A DNA stretch of 64,000 nucleotides, from contig CAWEBF010000025.1 of the NCBI GenBank assembly GCA_963807235.1, positions 1-64,000 on the forward strand, given 5' to 3'. A program made the position numbers and the translations under genes. The notes beneath the pieces were generated by a model, which saw only the letters and a list, made by a program, of their open reading frames with translations, was not told where the DNA came from and did not search any database. This DNA comes from CAWEBF01 sp963807235 (GTDB lineage: Bacteria; Acidobacteriota; Vicinamibacteria; Vicinamibacterales; UBA2999). This document shows, one piece after another, positions 38,679 to 48,107 of this stretch (the first letter of the stretch is position 1; the number at the start of each line of letters is the position of its first letter).

Positions 38679-39331
38679 CTCTTAACCTTGCGCCACTGCA
38701 GCACCATCTCCGTGACGATCAGCGGCAAGCCGAAGCAGGACCACGCCGCTACACCGAGACGCTCGGGCACGGTGCCGATCTGCTGGGTCTCCATCACCAC
38801 GAAGACAATCCGGAAGAAGACGAACGCCAGCGTCACCACGTAGCTGCGGATCATCCATTCGCGGTGCTGCACGATCGCCCGTCGGCTGATTGCCAGAAAC
38901 GCCATGCCCGTCGTGAGCGTCCAGGCCACGGCGAGCGAGAAGAGCCCTGAAGCGAATGTCACGCCCAACGGTGTCGTGAAGGACAGATAGTAGGCGGACG
39001 CCGCGCCGATGGCCACGCCCGCCAGGTACGCGAAGCCCAGGTTCTTGTGCCAGGAGAGGCGCCGCCGCGTTTCGCCGAGCCACAGGTTGATCGGGCCCAG
39101 CAGCAACGCCAGCGATCCACCGGCGATGTGGATGACTAGCGGGACGCGCCGCGGCCAGTTGATGTCCGGATTCGGGCCGAAGGTCTCGCGCTGCATCGCC
39201 AAGTACGGCGTTGCGGCCACCACCCAGAACACGACGGCCATGATGCCGCCCAGCACCAACAGCGCGACGTAGAACCACGAGGCGGGCCGACTGGGTGTGG
39301 CGCGGGCGGGCGTACCGGCGGCGATGCTCAT
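38675..39331 (-). CDS. DUF2306 family integral membrane protein
   Basis: A 218-residue protein with about six helices. VPLVIHIAGGSLALLLGPINLW carries the family histidine and glycines; RRRLSWHKNLGFAYLAGV and IVQHREWMIRSYVVTLAF are also typical of DUF2306. Function is unknown; conserved histidines suggest heme or metal binding in the membrane. Its stop codon is part of repeat R4, and it probably precedes the GT-like gene in one transcript. Confidence 0.82.
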   Translation of the reverse strand: MSIAAGTPARATPSRPASWFYVALLVLGGIMAVVFWVVAATPYLAMQRETFGPNPDINWPRRVPLVIHIAGGSLALLLGPINLWLGETRRRLSWHKNLGFAYLAGVAIGAASAYYLSFTTPLGVTFASGLFSLAVAWTLTTGMAFLAISRRAIVQHREWMIRSYVVTLAFVFFRIVFVVMETQQIGTVPERLGVAAWSCFGLPLIVTEMVLQWRKVKS

Positions 39332-39391
39332 ACTGCTGCCTTTCCTGACGGGCGTATGGCCCGGACAGCCGCCGATGCTACCACCGCTCGG

Positions 39392-41297
39392 TTATTCGGT
39401 GCCCTGGCAAAGCGCGACGACGCAGATCGAGAGGATGTTTCGATCGATCGGCGGCACCGGCAGGCCGCGCTCGACCATCAGCTTGCGCAGCAGCGCCGAC
39501 GTCTCGGGGCGTGTGACAGCCGACTGCACACCGACGCGCACAAGGCCTTCCGCGTAGTCAATGGCCTGCCACGTGTGTCCGGCGGCAGCCGATGCCACCT
39601 TGTCGGTGTCGCGGTTGCCCTTGTCGCGGGTCTCCAGCCTGGCGCCGCGCTCGACCAGTAGCAGCACCACGTCGTTCCGGCCTTTCATGGCCGCACCCAT
39701 CAGCGCCGTGCGCCCCTCGTTGTTCGCGTGATTGGGCTCGAGGCCGAGGTCAAGAAGCATGCGGATCGCGTCCAGGTTTTCCCTGGCCGAGCGCTCGTAG
39801 GTCACGCCCTCCACCCAGCCGATGCCGGCGGACGCAGTCAGCGCGGTATCGCCCAGCGCGGTGAGTGCCTTCGGATCGGCCTTGTACTTGAGCAGCAGCT
39901 TCATCAGCTCGGTGTCGCTCGACTGGGCGGCACGGATGAACGGCGTGGCGCCTTCTTCCCAGAACCACTGCATGGTGAAGATCGTGCGAGTGAGCGTGTT
40001 CTCCTTGACGGGAGCGTTCGGGTTGGCGCCCTTGTCGAGAAGCGCGGTGATCATGTCGATGTGATCGAGATCCGGCTTGGGGACGGGATAGTCGCCGCCT
40101 TCGATGTTGCGGTTGTCCGTGGCGAGGTAGAGCGGTGACCACCCGCTCCGGTTCGGGGTGTTCGGATCCGCGCCACGGTCCAGCAGGAACTTCGCAAGGC
40201 GGTAGTTCCGGTTGTTGACCGCCGTCAGCAGCGGCGTCCAGCCAGCCTCGGTCTGCTGATTGACGTTGGCCCCACCGTCGAGGAGCGCCCGCGCGGATTC
40301 AATGTCGCCCTCGCGCGAGGCAAAGACCAGCGCCGTCAGCCCGCCGCCGCCGGTGCCGACCAGGCCCGCGAACACCACCTCGTTGTCGTCGTCATCGTCG
40401 GCCGCGGCACCTGCCGCGGCTGTCGCCTCGGCCCCTGGTCCGGCACCACGTCCGCGACCGGCCGGGGCAGCGGCGGCCGGAGCAGCTGCCGCCGGGGGGC
40501 CGGGCGTTGCGGCCGGCGCCCCGCGGCCCGCGAGCGGCAGCCCGTCTGGCCCGAGCGCCTGCGCCAAGCCTCGCTGGCCACCGAGATCGCGGCCCTGTTT
40601 CTGGTCGAGCACCAGCTGTTCTTCGTAGGTGATGCCGGCGGCGGCGGCGCGGCGCCGCCGCTCCTGGGAGACCGCCACCGCGCGCAGGTTCACGCGGTTG
40701 GCCATGTAGTTGCGGGGCAGCCCGGCGCCGGCCGACTTCGCGCCGACGTCGGCGCCAGCCGCCACGAGAACCTTCACGGCTTCGGAGTGCCGCTGCGACG
40801 CGGCCCACATGAGCGCGGTGGTGCCGCGCAGCCGCTCGCGCGCATTCACGTCGGCGCCGGCCTCGGCCAGCACCTTCACGGCCTGCGGGTTGCCGTTGCG
40901 CGCCGCCAGCATCAGCATGGTCTCGCCGTTGGGCGTCAGTGACTTGGCGTCGGCGCCGGCCTTGAGCAGCCGATCGATCATCGCCGGGTTGCCGTACAGC
41001 GCCGCCATCGCCAGCGGCGTCATCCCGACGCGGTTCGCGGACGCCACGTTGGCCTTGGCCGCCAGCAGCGCGCCCGTCAGCTCGAGGTCGTCGCGGTATA
41101 CCGCCCAGTGAAGCGCCGTCGCGCCGTCCACCTGGGGAGCATTCACGTCGGCCTTCTGCCGCAGCAGACGGGTCACGGCCTGACGGTCGCCGTTCATGGC
41201 GGCATCGGCCACGTCGCTGCGGCCCGCTGCGTGAGCCACGGCCGCCGACAGTACCTACCAGCAGGAGGCCGGCGACGCCGGCCACGTGTCGAATCAT
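39392..41297 (-). CDS. Secreted ankyrin-repeat protein (module 3), one frameshift
   Basis: About 634 residues. The signal peptide becomes regular when one inserted G near 41254 is removed (MIRHVAGVAGLLLVVLSAAV, cleavage near AHA). About ten ankyrin repeats follow, split by a long low-complexity spacer rich in Pro, Ala and Gly (PAAAAPAAAAPAGRGRG) that ends in an acidic tract (AADDDDDNEVVF). An unusual non-ankyrin stretch (NYMANRVNLRAVAVSQERRR, then TYEEQLVLDQKQG) precedes the spacer. The ATG is four bases after the DUF1552 stop, so it is the last gene of module 3. Confidence 0.86.
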
Positions 41298-41301
41298 GTC
41301 C

Positions 41302-42705
41302 TCAGACTAGTTTCGGCAGCCGGCCGGTGCTGTCGCCCTGCTTGTCCTTTTCGATCCCGTACAGATCAAGCAGGCTCAGGAGCAGGTTGCCTGTGGGTAC
41401 CGTCTTGCGCGGGAAGGCCAGGTGCCGGTTGCCCTTCAACTTGCCGCCTGCGCCGCCGACCAGCAGGTGACACACGTCGTAGTGCTGGTGCTGGTTGGAG
41501 TTCCCCATGTTCGACCCGTACATGATCAGCGAATGATCCAGCAGCGTGCCGTCGCCATCGGGGGTGGCCCGCAGCTTTTCGGCCAGGTAGGCCATCGTGG
41601 ACACGTGGTAGCGGTTCAGCGTGGCGTAGCGGCGCACCTGCACCGGGTCGTCCTGGTGGTGCGAGCCGCCGTGGAAGCTCACGCTGGTGCCGCCTTCGGG
41701 GAAAAGTGAGCTCTTCGGGTAGGGATACACGCGGCTCGTCAGGTCGCGCGCGCCCAGAAGCGTCGCCACCCGCGTGATGTCGGCCTTGAAGGCCAGCGCC
41801 AGCAGGTCCGAGTGCAGGCGGATGTGCTGGTCGAACTGCTCGGGGATGCCGGGCGGCAAATCCAGCTCCGGCACGTCCGTCGAGGCCTTGGCCGCCAGCT
41901 GGATGCGGCGTTCGATCTCGCGAATCTCGTCCGTGTACTGATTCACCGTGCGGACGTCCGACGCGCCCAGCTGCTTCCTGAGGCCCGCCAGCTCGTCGAC
42001 CAGCGAGTCCAGGATGCTCTGGCTCTGCTTCATGCGCTGCGCGCGCAGTTCAGGCGTGGAGCCGCTGCCGAACAGCCGCTCGAAGACCACCTGCGGGTTC
42101 AGCTCCATCGGCAGGGGGCTCGTCCGCGGCACGGTTTCGCCCGTCGGTGTGGGCAGGTCGACCCAGGAAATCGAGTTCGTGTACGAGCAGCTGTAGCCCT
42201 CGCCGCAATTGCTCGAGCTCGAGTTGGGATCTTCAACCGCCAGCTGCAGCGACGGCAGCAGCGTCTCCTGCCCGATCTTGTGGGCGATCATCTGATCGAT
42301 GGTCGCGCTGCCGGTGGTGGCGTCGGAGCCCGCCGTCTTGCGCGGCTTGATGCCGGTCAGGTATGCGGCGGCCACCCAGTGATCCGAGCCGGTGGTCCCC
42401 TCGGGCGGCTCCGCCGACTGCGACCACAGGCCGCTCATGACCACGGTCTGGTCCTTCACTTTCTCCAGCGACTCCAGGATGTAGGGCAGCTTTTCCGGAA
42501 GCGCGCCCTCAGCCGCGGGTTCCCAGTGGCCGGGGGACATGCCGTGCGGGAAGAAGACCCCCACGAAGCGGGTCTTGGGGTTCGCCGCGGTCTGCGCCAG
42601 CAGTTCGCCGGCGGGCACCATCGCATCCAGGAGCGGCAGCGCCAGCGTGGCGCCGGCACCTTGCAGGAACGTACGCCGGCGGATGTGCCTCTTGGTAATG
42701 AACAT
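41302..42705 (-). CDS. Tat-exported DUF1552 (HXXSHH) family protein (module 3)
   Basis: An uninterrupted 467-residue DUF1552 protein. It has a Tat-type N-terminus (RRRTFLQGAGATLALPLLD), RFVGVFFPHGMSPGHWEPAA, VVFERLFGSG, the intact motif SFHGGSHHQDD and TPDGDGTLLDHSLIMYGSNM. The GAGGGG nine bases before the ATG fits a ribosome site. It lies 13 bases after the cytochrome stop and four bases before the ankyrin start, so it is the middle gene of module 3. Confidence 0.9.
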   Translation of the reverse strand: MFITKRHIRRRTFLQGAGATLALPLLDAMVPAGELLAQTAANPKTRFVGVFFPHGMSPGHWEPAAEGALPEKLPYILESLEKVKDQTVVMSGLWSQSAEPPEGTTGSDHWVAAAYLTGIKPRKTAGSDATTGSATIDQMIAHKIGQETLLPSLQLAVEDPNSSSSNCGEGYSCSYTNSISWVDLPTPTGETVPRTSPLPMELNPQVVFERLFGSGSTPELRAQRMKQSQSILDSLVDELAGLRKQLGASDVRTVNQYTDEIREIERRIQLAAKASTDVPELDLPPGIPEQFDQHIRLHSDLLALAFKADITRVATLLGARDLTSRVYPYPKSSLFPEGGTSVSFHGGSHHQDDPVQVRRYATLNRYHVSTMAYLAEKLRATPDGDGTLLDHSLIMYGSNMGNSNQHQHYDVCHLLVGGAGGKLKGNRHLAFPRKTVPTGNLLLSLLDLYGIEKDKQGDSTGRLPKLV

Positions 42706-42718
42706 GACTGGGTCCCCT

Positions 42719-45432
42719 CTAGTTCCTTCCCGGGTTCGGTGTCGAGGTCGTCGATGCCGTTGTCGTGGCCGGCGGCACCGAGCGCGAATTCATCTGGAAC
42801 GGCTGGCTCTTCACCACGCCAAGCACGAGCGCCGAGAAGCGGTTGCCTGCCGCGCCGGCTTCGCGCGCCAACGCGCGCACCATCGGCATGTCGCGGTGGT
42901 CGAGGCCACGGCCCAACCCGTAGGTCAGCAGCTTCTCGGTGGCGACCGTCATGAACTGCTTCGAATAGCTGGCCGCCAGCCAGTTGCGCACGCCGGCCGG
43001 CCCTTCGATCTGTGTGTTGTCGAACGTGCGGGCCTTCGCGTCCACAGGTGTGCCCTCGTCGTGGGTTCGCACCAGGCCGATGCCGTCGAACGTCTCCAGC
43101 GCGAAGCCGATCGGATCCATCAACTGGTGGCACACCACGCAGTCCTGACGGACGCGATGGTCCATCATCTTCTGACGCATCGACGGTTCCTTGGCGTTCG
43201 GATCGGCCGCGCGCGGCGGCAGCGCCGGCACATCGGCCGGCGGGTCGGGCGGGCTCATCCCCAGGATGTTGGTCATGACCCACTTGCCGCGCGTCACCGG
43301 TGACGTACGCTCGGGCTTGGCGGTCGTCACCAGGAAGGCGCCCTTACCCGTGAGACCTCTGCGGGCATCCTGATCGGGTCCCAGCGTGACACGGCGGAAC
43401 TGGCTGCCCTGGATGTTCGGGATGCCGTAGTGCCTCGCCAGGCGCTCGTTGACGAACGTGTAGTCCCCGGTCAGGAGATCCGTGACGGGGAGATCCTCGG
43501 CGACGATCGTGTCGAAGATCAGCTCCACCTCGCGCCGCATGGCCTGCCTCAGCGGATCGTCGAAGTCCGGATAGACGAGCGGCAGCGGCGCCGTGGCGTC
43601 CAGGCTGCGGAGGTTCAGCCACTGGCCCGCGAAGTTCTGTGCGAGCGCGTGGGCCTTCGGGTGCTTGAGCATCCTGCGCACCTGCTGCTCCAGGATCACG
43701 GGGTTGCGCAGGCGCCCTTGACCCGCCACGCGCAGCAGCTCCGCGTCGGGGGCCGTGCTCCACAGGAAGAACGACAGCCGCGAGGCCAGATCCACGTCCG
43801 AGATGCGGTAGGCCTGGCCCGCCCGCACCGTGGCCGGCTCTTCCTCGATCCGGTAGATGAACTGCGGCGACGCCAGCACGCGCGCCAGGGCCAGCTCGAT
43901 GCCCTGGTCGAAGTCCTTTTCCTTGCGTCCGAACCGGTAGAACTCGAGCAGGCCCTCGACGTCGGCCGCCGTGGCCGGCCGGCGATACGCATAGGTGGCC
44001 AGGTTGCTGACGATGCGGCGCGCGCACGCCGTTTCTTCGGCATCAGTCTTCGGCGTGCAGACGAAGATCTTCTTGCGGCTGGGAGAATTCGTGGCCTTCG
44101 TCGCTTCGAACGGACCTTCGATGCGGATCGTGCCGACGTGGGGGAAGAAGGTGTAGCCGGGTGTGGGGCCCGTCTGCACGGTGGACCGCAGGAACTGTCG
44201 ATCCAGATCGAGCAGGGGCGCGAAGTTGGTGGCGAGGAACGTGGCGCCCACCGTGTGCGAGCCCGCGGTGGTCTTGAAGCGCACGCGCATCGGCGTGCCG
44301 CCGCGCCCGCCGAAAAAGGCCTCGGGGCCCGACTGCCCGCCGCGTGTCTCGGGGCGCGTGCGCCCGGGCCCGCAGTTGGCCGCCGGCATGCGGCCGCCGC
44401 CCTGCCAATCCATCAGCTGCAGCCTCTCGCCGTCGAGCAGGATCTCGATTCGCTCACACGGCACCGACCCGAAGCCCGCGGGCGACATGTTGTCGCCGAA
44501 GATCGGCGTCACGGTGAGCTGATACTCGCCGTCCGAGGGGAAGGCGTGCTCCACCACCAGGCCGCCTCTCGTCCCGAACGGCAGCCCCTCGATGTGATAG
44601 TTCTGCGACGTATCCTCGCGTGTGCGGTACACGGCGAGCGTCGCCTCCTCGGGATAGCCCATCGCGAGCCGGCTGATTTTCTGGGCCGCCGACACGTAGG
44701 CCTCGACCAGGGTGGACGAAATGCCCAGCGCCCCGGCGATGTTGTCGAAGCCGGAGGTCGAATCGTCCGACGGCAGGTACTTCGAGGCGTCGATGTCGAG
44801 GTCCAGCAGGTCGTGGACCACGTTCTGGTATTCGGTGCGGTTCAACCGGTGCAGGCCCGGTGCGGGGGTATTGGGCCCGCTGGCGCGGTCCAGGTCGGCC
44901 TCGAACGACGCGATTATCGTCTCGAACACCGGCGGAATCCGGCCGCTTCATTGCCGCCGGAGGCATCATCCCCGCGCGCAGCTTGCGTACGACGAGCTCC
45001 CATGTCTTGGCGTCGTGCGCGACGTTGGCGGGGTCCAGCGCCTCGACGGACAACTTGCGCGCCGAGTCCATCCCGGCAGCCTTCGCGCGCTCGCTGTGGC
45101 AGGCCGTGCAGTACCTGCTTCAGGAAGGCGCGCTGCTCGTCGTCGCTGACCGCCGGCTGCGCCGGTACCGAGGCCCGCACGAGACGAGGAGCAGCCGCGG
45201 CCGCAGGAGCGGCCGGCGCGGGCGCGGGAGCGGTCGCGCGAGTACCCGTGGTGGGCTGAGAGGGCGGCGCGGGCGCCTGCCGTCCGGCCTGCGCATAAGT
45301 CACAAAGACTGCGCCCACGATCGCCAGAACCAGCCAAGGGGCTCCGCCCCTCGCTACTCCTGCGGAGCCCCTCGGCCGGTTGCCAGCATCTTCTTGCGCG
45401 CTGCGCGCGCTGGCCGTCGAGCGATTCAGCAT
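42719..45432 (-). CDS. Planctomycete-type cytochrome c, DUF1587/1595/1592/1588/1585 (module 3), frameshifted
   Basis: About 904 residues. A signal peptide (WLVLAIVGAVFVTYAQA) follows an unusual N-terminal stretch partly encoded by a palindrome, then a Pro/Ala-rich spacer (APAPAPAAPAAAAAP). Heme motif CTACHS, DUF1587 (LHRLNRTEYQNVVHDLL), DUF1595, DUF1592 (SRLSFFLWSTAPDAELL), DUF1588 (CVVCHQLMDPIGFALE) and DUF1585 (EKLLTYGLGRGLDH) follow. Two single-base insertions break it, near 45114 (just before the heme site, the same place as in module 1) and near 44930. The rest is well conserved, so sequence error is the favoured explanation. Repeat R5 lies just upstream. Confidence 0.85.
45338..45371. 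repeat. Palindrome within the module 3 cytochrome gene
   Basis: Perfect ten-base arms GGGGCTCCGC and GCGGAGCCCC around a 14-base loop. It resembles hairpin B of the double-hairpin repeat and encodes part of the N-terminus before the membrane segment of the signal peptide. Confidence 0.65.
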
Positions 45433-45514
45433 TCCCCTGATCCCATGGCGAGACACACCTCGCCCTAAAAGGCTTGCGAGAAATTGAACACGATTACAAA
45501 CGGTGTCAAGTTCT

Positions 45515-45586
45515 GCCGCGAAGCGGGGCAAGCTGACACTGCCTAGCGAGGCGGAGCCAGAGACGCTCAGGCGAAGCCTCGCTAGC
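45515..45586 (+). repeat. Double-hairpin intercistronic repeat, copy R5
   Basis: A divergent copy: GCCGCGAAGCGGGGC, AAGCTGACACTGCCTAG, then arms CGAGGCGGAGCC and GGCGAAGCCTCGCTAG. Unlike the other copies it lies between divergent genes, the module 3 cytochrome and the fructokinase. Confidence 0.8.
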
Positions 45587-45605
45587 AATAGGATATAGGA
45601 AAACC

Positions 45606-46520
45606 ATGCGCATGGGACTGGATCTGGGCGGCACGAAAATCGAGGCGGCTGTGCTTGCCGACGAGGGCCGAATCGTGCTGCGCCGGCGCATCTCCTCGCC
45701 ACAAGGCGATTACGCGGCAACGGTCGAAGTTTTGGCGAATCTCGTGCTGTCGTGCGAAGCCGAGGTAGGCGTCACCTGCACAGTCGGCGTCGGCATTCCC
45801 GGTGCGGTGTCGCCAGCCACCGGTCTCGTCAAGAACGCCAACTCGACCTGGTTGATAGGCAAGCCACTTGCGGAGGATCTCTCCACGCGCGTCGGGCGGC
45901 CGGTGCGCCTGGCCAACGACGCCAACTGCTTCGCGTTGTCCGAGGCGGTTGACGGCGCCGGCGCGGGAGCCGGCACGGTGTTCGGGGTCATTCTGGGCAC
46001 CGGAGTCGGCGGCGGTATCGTGGTGGGCGGCCGGCCGATCGCCGGTGCGAACGCGGTGGCGGGCGAGTGGGGCCACAACCCGCTCCCGGGGATGCGCGGC
46101 GGAGCGGGCCCGGATGCGGAGTGGCCAGGGCCCGCGTGCTACTGCGGCAAGTCCGGCTGCATCGAAACCTACCTCTCGGGCCCGGGGTTGGCGCGTGACT
46201 ATCACGCGCAGACCGGCAATCACCTGGATCCGGCCGCGATTGCCGCACGCGCCGCCGACGGCGATGGGGAGGCGGAGTCCTGCCTCGCGCGGTACGAGGA
46301 TCGTCTGGCGCGCAGCCTCGCGTCGATCATCAACGTGCTGGATCCCGACGTGATCGTGCTGGGCGGGGGACTGTCGAACATGTCCCGCCTGTACGTCAAC
46401 GTGCCGCGGCGGTGGAATCGGGAGGTCTTCTCGGACGCGATCGTCACGCGCCTCGTTCCGCCGGTGCACGGCGACTCGAGCGGCGTCCGCGGCGCGGCGT
46501 GGCTGTGGCCGGTGGGATAG
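45606..46520 (+). CDS. mak: Fructokinase, ROK family (Mak-like)
   Basis: A 304-residue sugar kinase of the ROK family; the nearest known type is the E. coli fructokinase Mak, which phosphorylates fructose with ATP. It has the phosphate loop DLGGTKIE, KNANSTWLIGKPL, VRLANDANCFALSEAVDG (catalytic aspartate in NDAN), the ROK zinc motif ACYCGKSGCIETYLSGPG and the C-terminal HGDSSGVRGAAWLWP, which is nearly identical to Mak. The ATG follows repeat R5 by 19 bases. A heptanucleotide array follows the stop. Confidence 0.92.
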   Translation: MRMGLDLGGTKIEAAVLADEGRIVLRRRISSPQGDYAATVEVLANLVLSCEAEVGVTCTVGVGIPGAVSPATGLVKNANSTWLIGKPLAEDLSTRVGRPVRLANDANCFALSEAVDGAGAGAGTVFGVILGTGVGGGIVVGGRPIAGANAVAGEWGHNPLPGMRGGAGPDAEWPGPACYCGKSGCIETYLSGPGLARDYHAQTGNHLDPAAIAARAADGDGEAESCLARYEDRLARSLASIINVLDPDVIVLGGGLSNMSRLYVNVPRRWNREVFSDAIVTRLVPPVHGDSSGVRGAAWLWPVG

Positions 46521-46586
46521 CCCAGTCTTCAGTCTCCAGTCTTCGGTCTTCGGTCTCCAGTCCAGCCCAGAGCCCAGAGCCGCTGG
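46521..46586. repeat. Long heptanucleotide array (AGTCTTC / GCCCAGA types)
   Basis: About nine units of seven bases change gradually from AGTCTTC and GGTCTCC to CCCAGAG. The array fills the gap between the convergent fructokinase and feruloyl esterase stop codons. Confidence 0.8.
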
Positions 46587-46590
46587 TCTC

Positions 46591-48107
46591 TCACCGGATC
46601 GCGCAGGTGAAATTGCGTGCGTCGTTCGTGTCGCCTCTGCCCGTGTACCGCGGCAATTGCGGATACGGACACAGCGGCCGCGACAACGGCGAGTCGGCCT
46701 TTGTCGCCAGCATCGATGCCGGCGGCTTCCCCTGCTCGACCCAGTTCTCGAGCGCCGTGAGCGCATCGAAGCGGTCGGGGCCCGCGCCGCCGCCGCAGTG
46801 AAGCACGCCCGGTAACAGGAACAAGCGGACGGCCTCCTTGGCTGCGGGTACTTCGCTTGCACCTGTTCGAAATACTCGATCGTCGAGAGCGCACTCGGTC
46901 CAGGATCGTTGAACCCGTGCCAGAGCAGAAGCTTCCCGCCGCGATTCACGAACGCGGAGATGTCGGTCTTCATCTGGTGGAGATGCTCGCCGGCCAGACC
47001 GCTCTTCAATGCCGGCATGTCGCGCTCGGGATCGAAGGTCAACACGTCGTAGGCCGGGTCGGCCTTGACGACATACGTCATGACCGGCGCGCCGAGCACG
47101 GCATTGACGCCTCGCGGCAGCTCCGGTGTGCCAACCATGCGTCTGACCCAGTCGCTCTCGCCGCCGCGCATGAGTGGCATCGCCGCGTACTCGCCGTTCT
47201 TCGTCTTGACGCCTGCGTACACCCTGCGCACGGTCTCCGCCTGCGCGAGCGTCAGGCACGACGCCGACGGGGCACCTGAGCAGACGAGCTCTTTCGGATC
47301 CCATGTGCACGCCCGGGGGTCGGTCAGGACACCGTCGGCGACGCCGTCCTTCATGTCGCACGCGGCCAGGACCGCCTTCTGAACCAAGGGGACCTGTTCG
47401 GGGCGCAGGTTGCTCTCCGGCCGCGCGTGGAACGCCTGTACGCGGAGCATCGCGTTCGAATAAACCGTGGGCGAGTAGACCGGCGCGCCCGCGATCACGC
47501 CGTCGTAGTCGGTGGGATAGCGCTGTACCTCGGCCAGGCCCTGGCGTCCGCCGGTCGAACACCCCTGCCAGTAGCTCCGCTGAGCGGGTCGCCCGTAGAA
47601 CCGGGCCACCACCTCCTTGCCAGCGACCGTCGCCAGGTGCGTGGCGCGGTGGCCGAAATCGATGATCGCCTCGACATTGGGTTGGCCGGGCCCGCTAATC
47701 GCGAACGACCAGTCGGTGCCGTTGGCGCTTGGATGTCCGAGGTCGTTCTGGACGACCGCGTACCCGCGGGCGAGCCCTTCGGAAGCCGCCTGCAGCGTCA
47801 CGTTGCCGGCGGATCCGCCGCCACCGATGCCGAGAACCTTGCCGTTCCACGTGGCTGGCAATCGATAGACGGCTCCGATACGGGAACCGGGCGACGGCGT
47901 GAGTGTCGCCTGCACTTCACAGAACACAGGAGTCTTGCTGGCCGCATTCGCCGGCACCGAAGTCGACGAAACGATCGTCGCGCCCGGAACCAACAGCGAC
48001 GTGAGCGCAGAGCAGGCATTCTGCGCTACCGCAGACGCTGGCGTCACGAGCAGGACGAGCGCCCAGAGCCCAGAGCCTAGAGCCGAGAGCCGTGAGAGGT
48101 TACGCAA
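46591..48107 (-). CDS. Tannase/feruloyl esterase family protein, one frameshift
   Basis: An exported esterase of about 505 residues. It has GNVTLQAASEGLARGYAVVQ, the nucleophile elbow GCSTGGRQGL preceded by a paired cysteine, FDPERDMP, LLLWHGFNDPGPSAL (acid residue) and PGVLHCGGGAGPDRFD (histidine beside the second cysteine), the usual CS-D-HC layout of this family. These enzymes split phenolic esters of plant material. One missing base, or two extra ones, near 46845 breaks the frame shortly before the histidine. The TTG start overlaps the end of the upstream dehydrogenase gene, and the first part of the signal peptide is encoded by a heptanucleotide array. Confidence 0.85.
48062..48100. repeat. 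Heptanucleotide array encoding part of a signal peptide
   Basis: Units GGCTCTC, GGCTCTA, GGCTCTG and GGCTCTG on the minus strand read as the start of the esterase signal peptide (SRLSALGSGLWALV). This array is inside a coding region. Confidence 0.7.
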
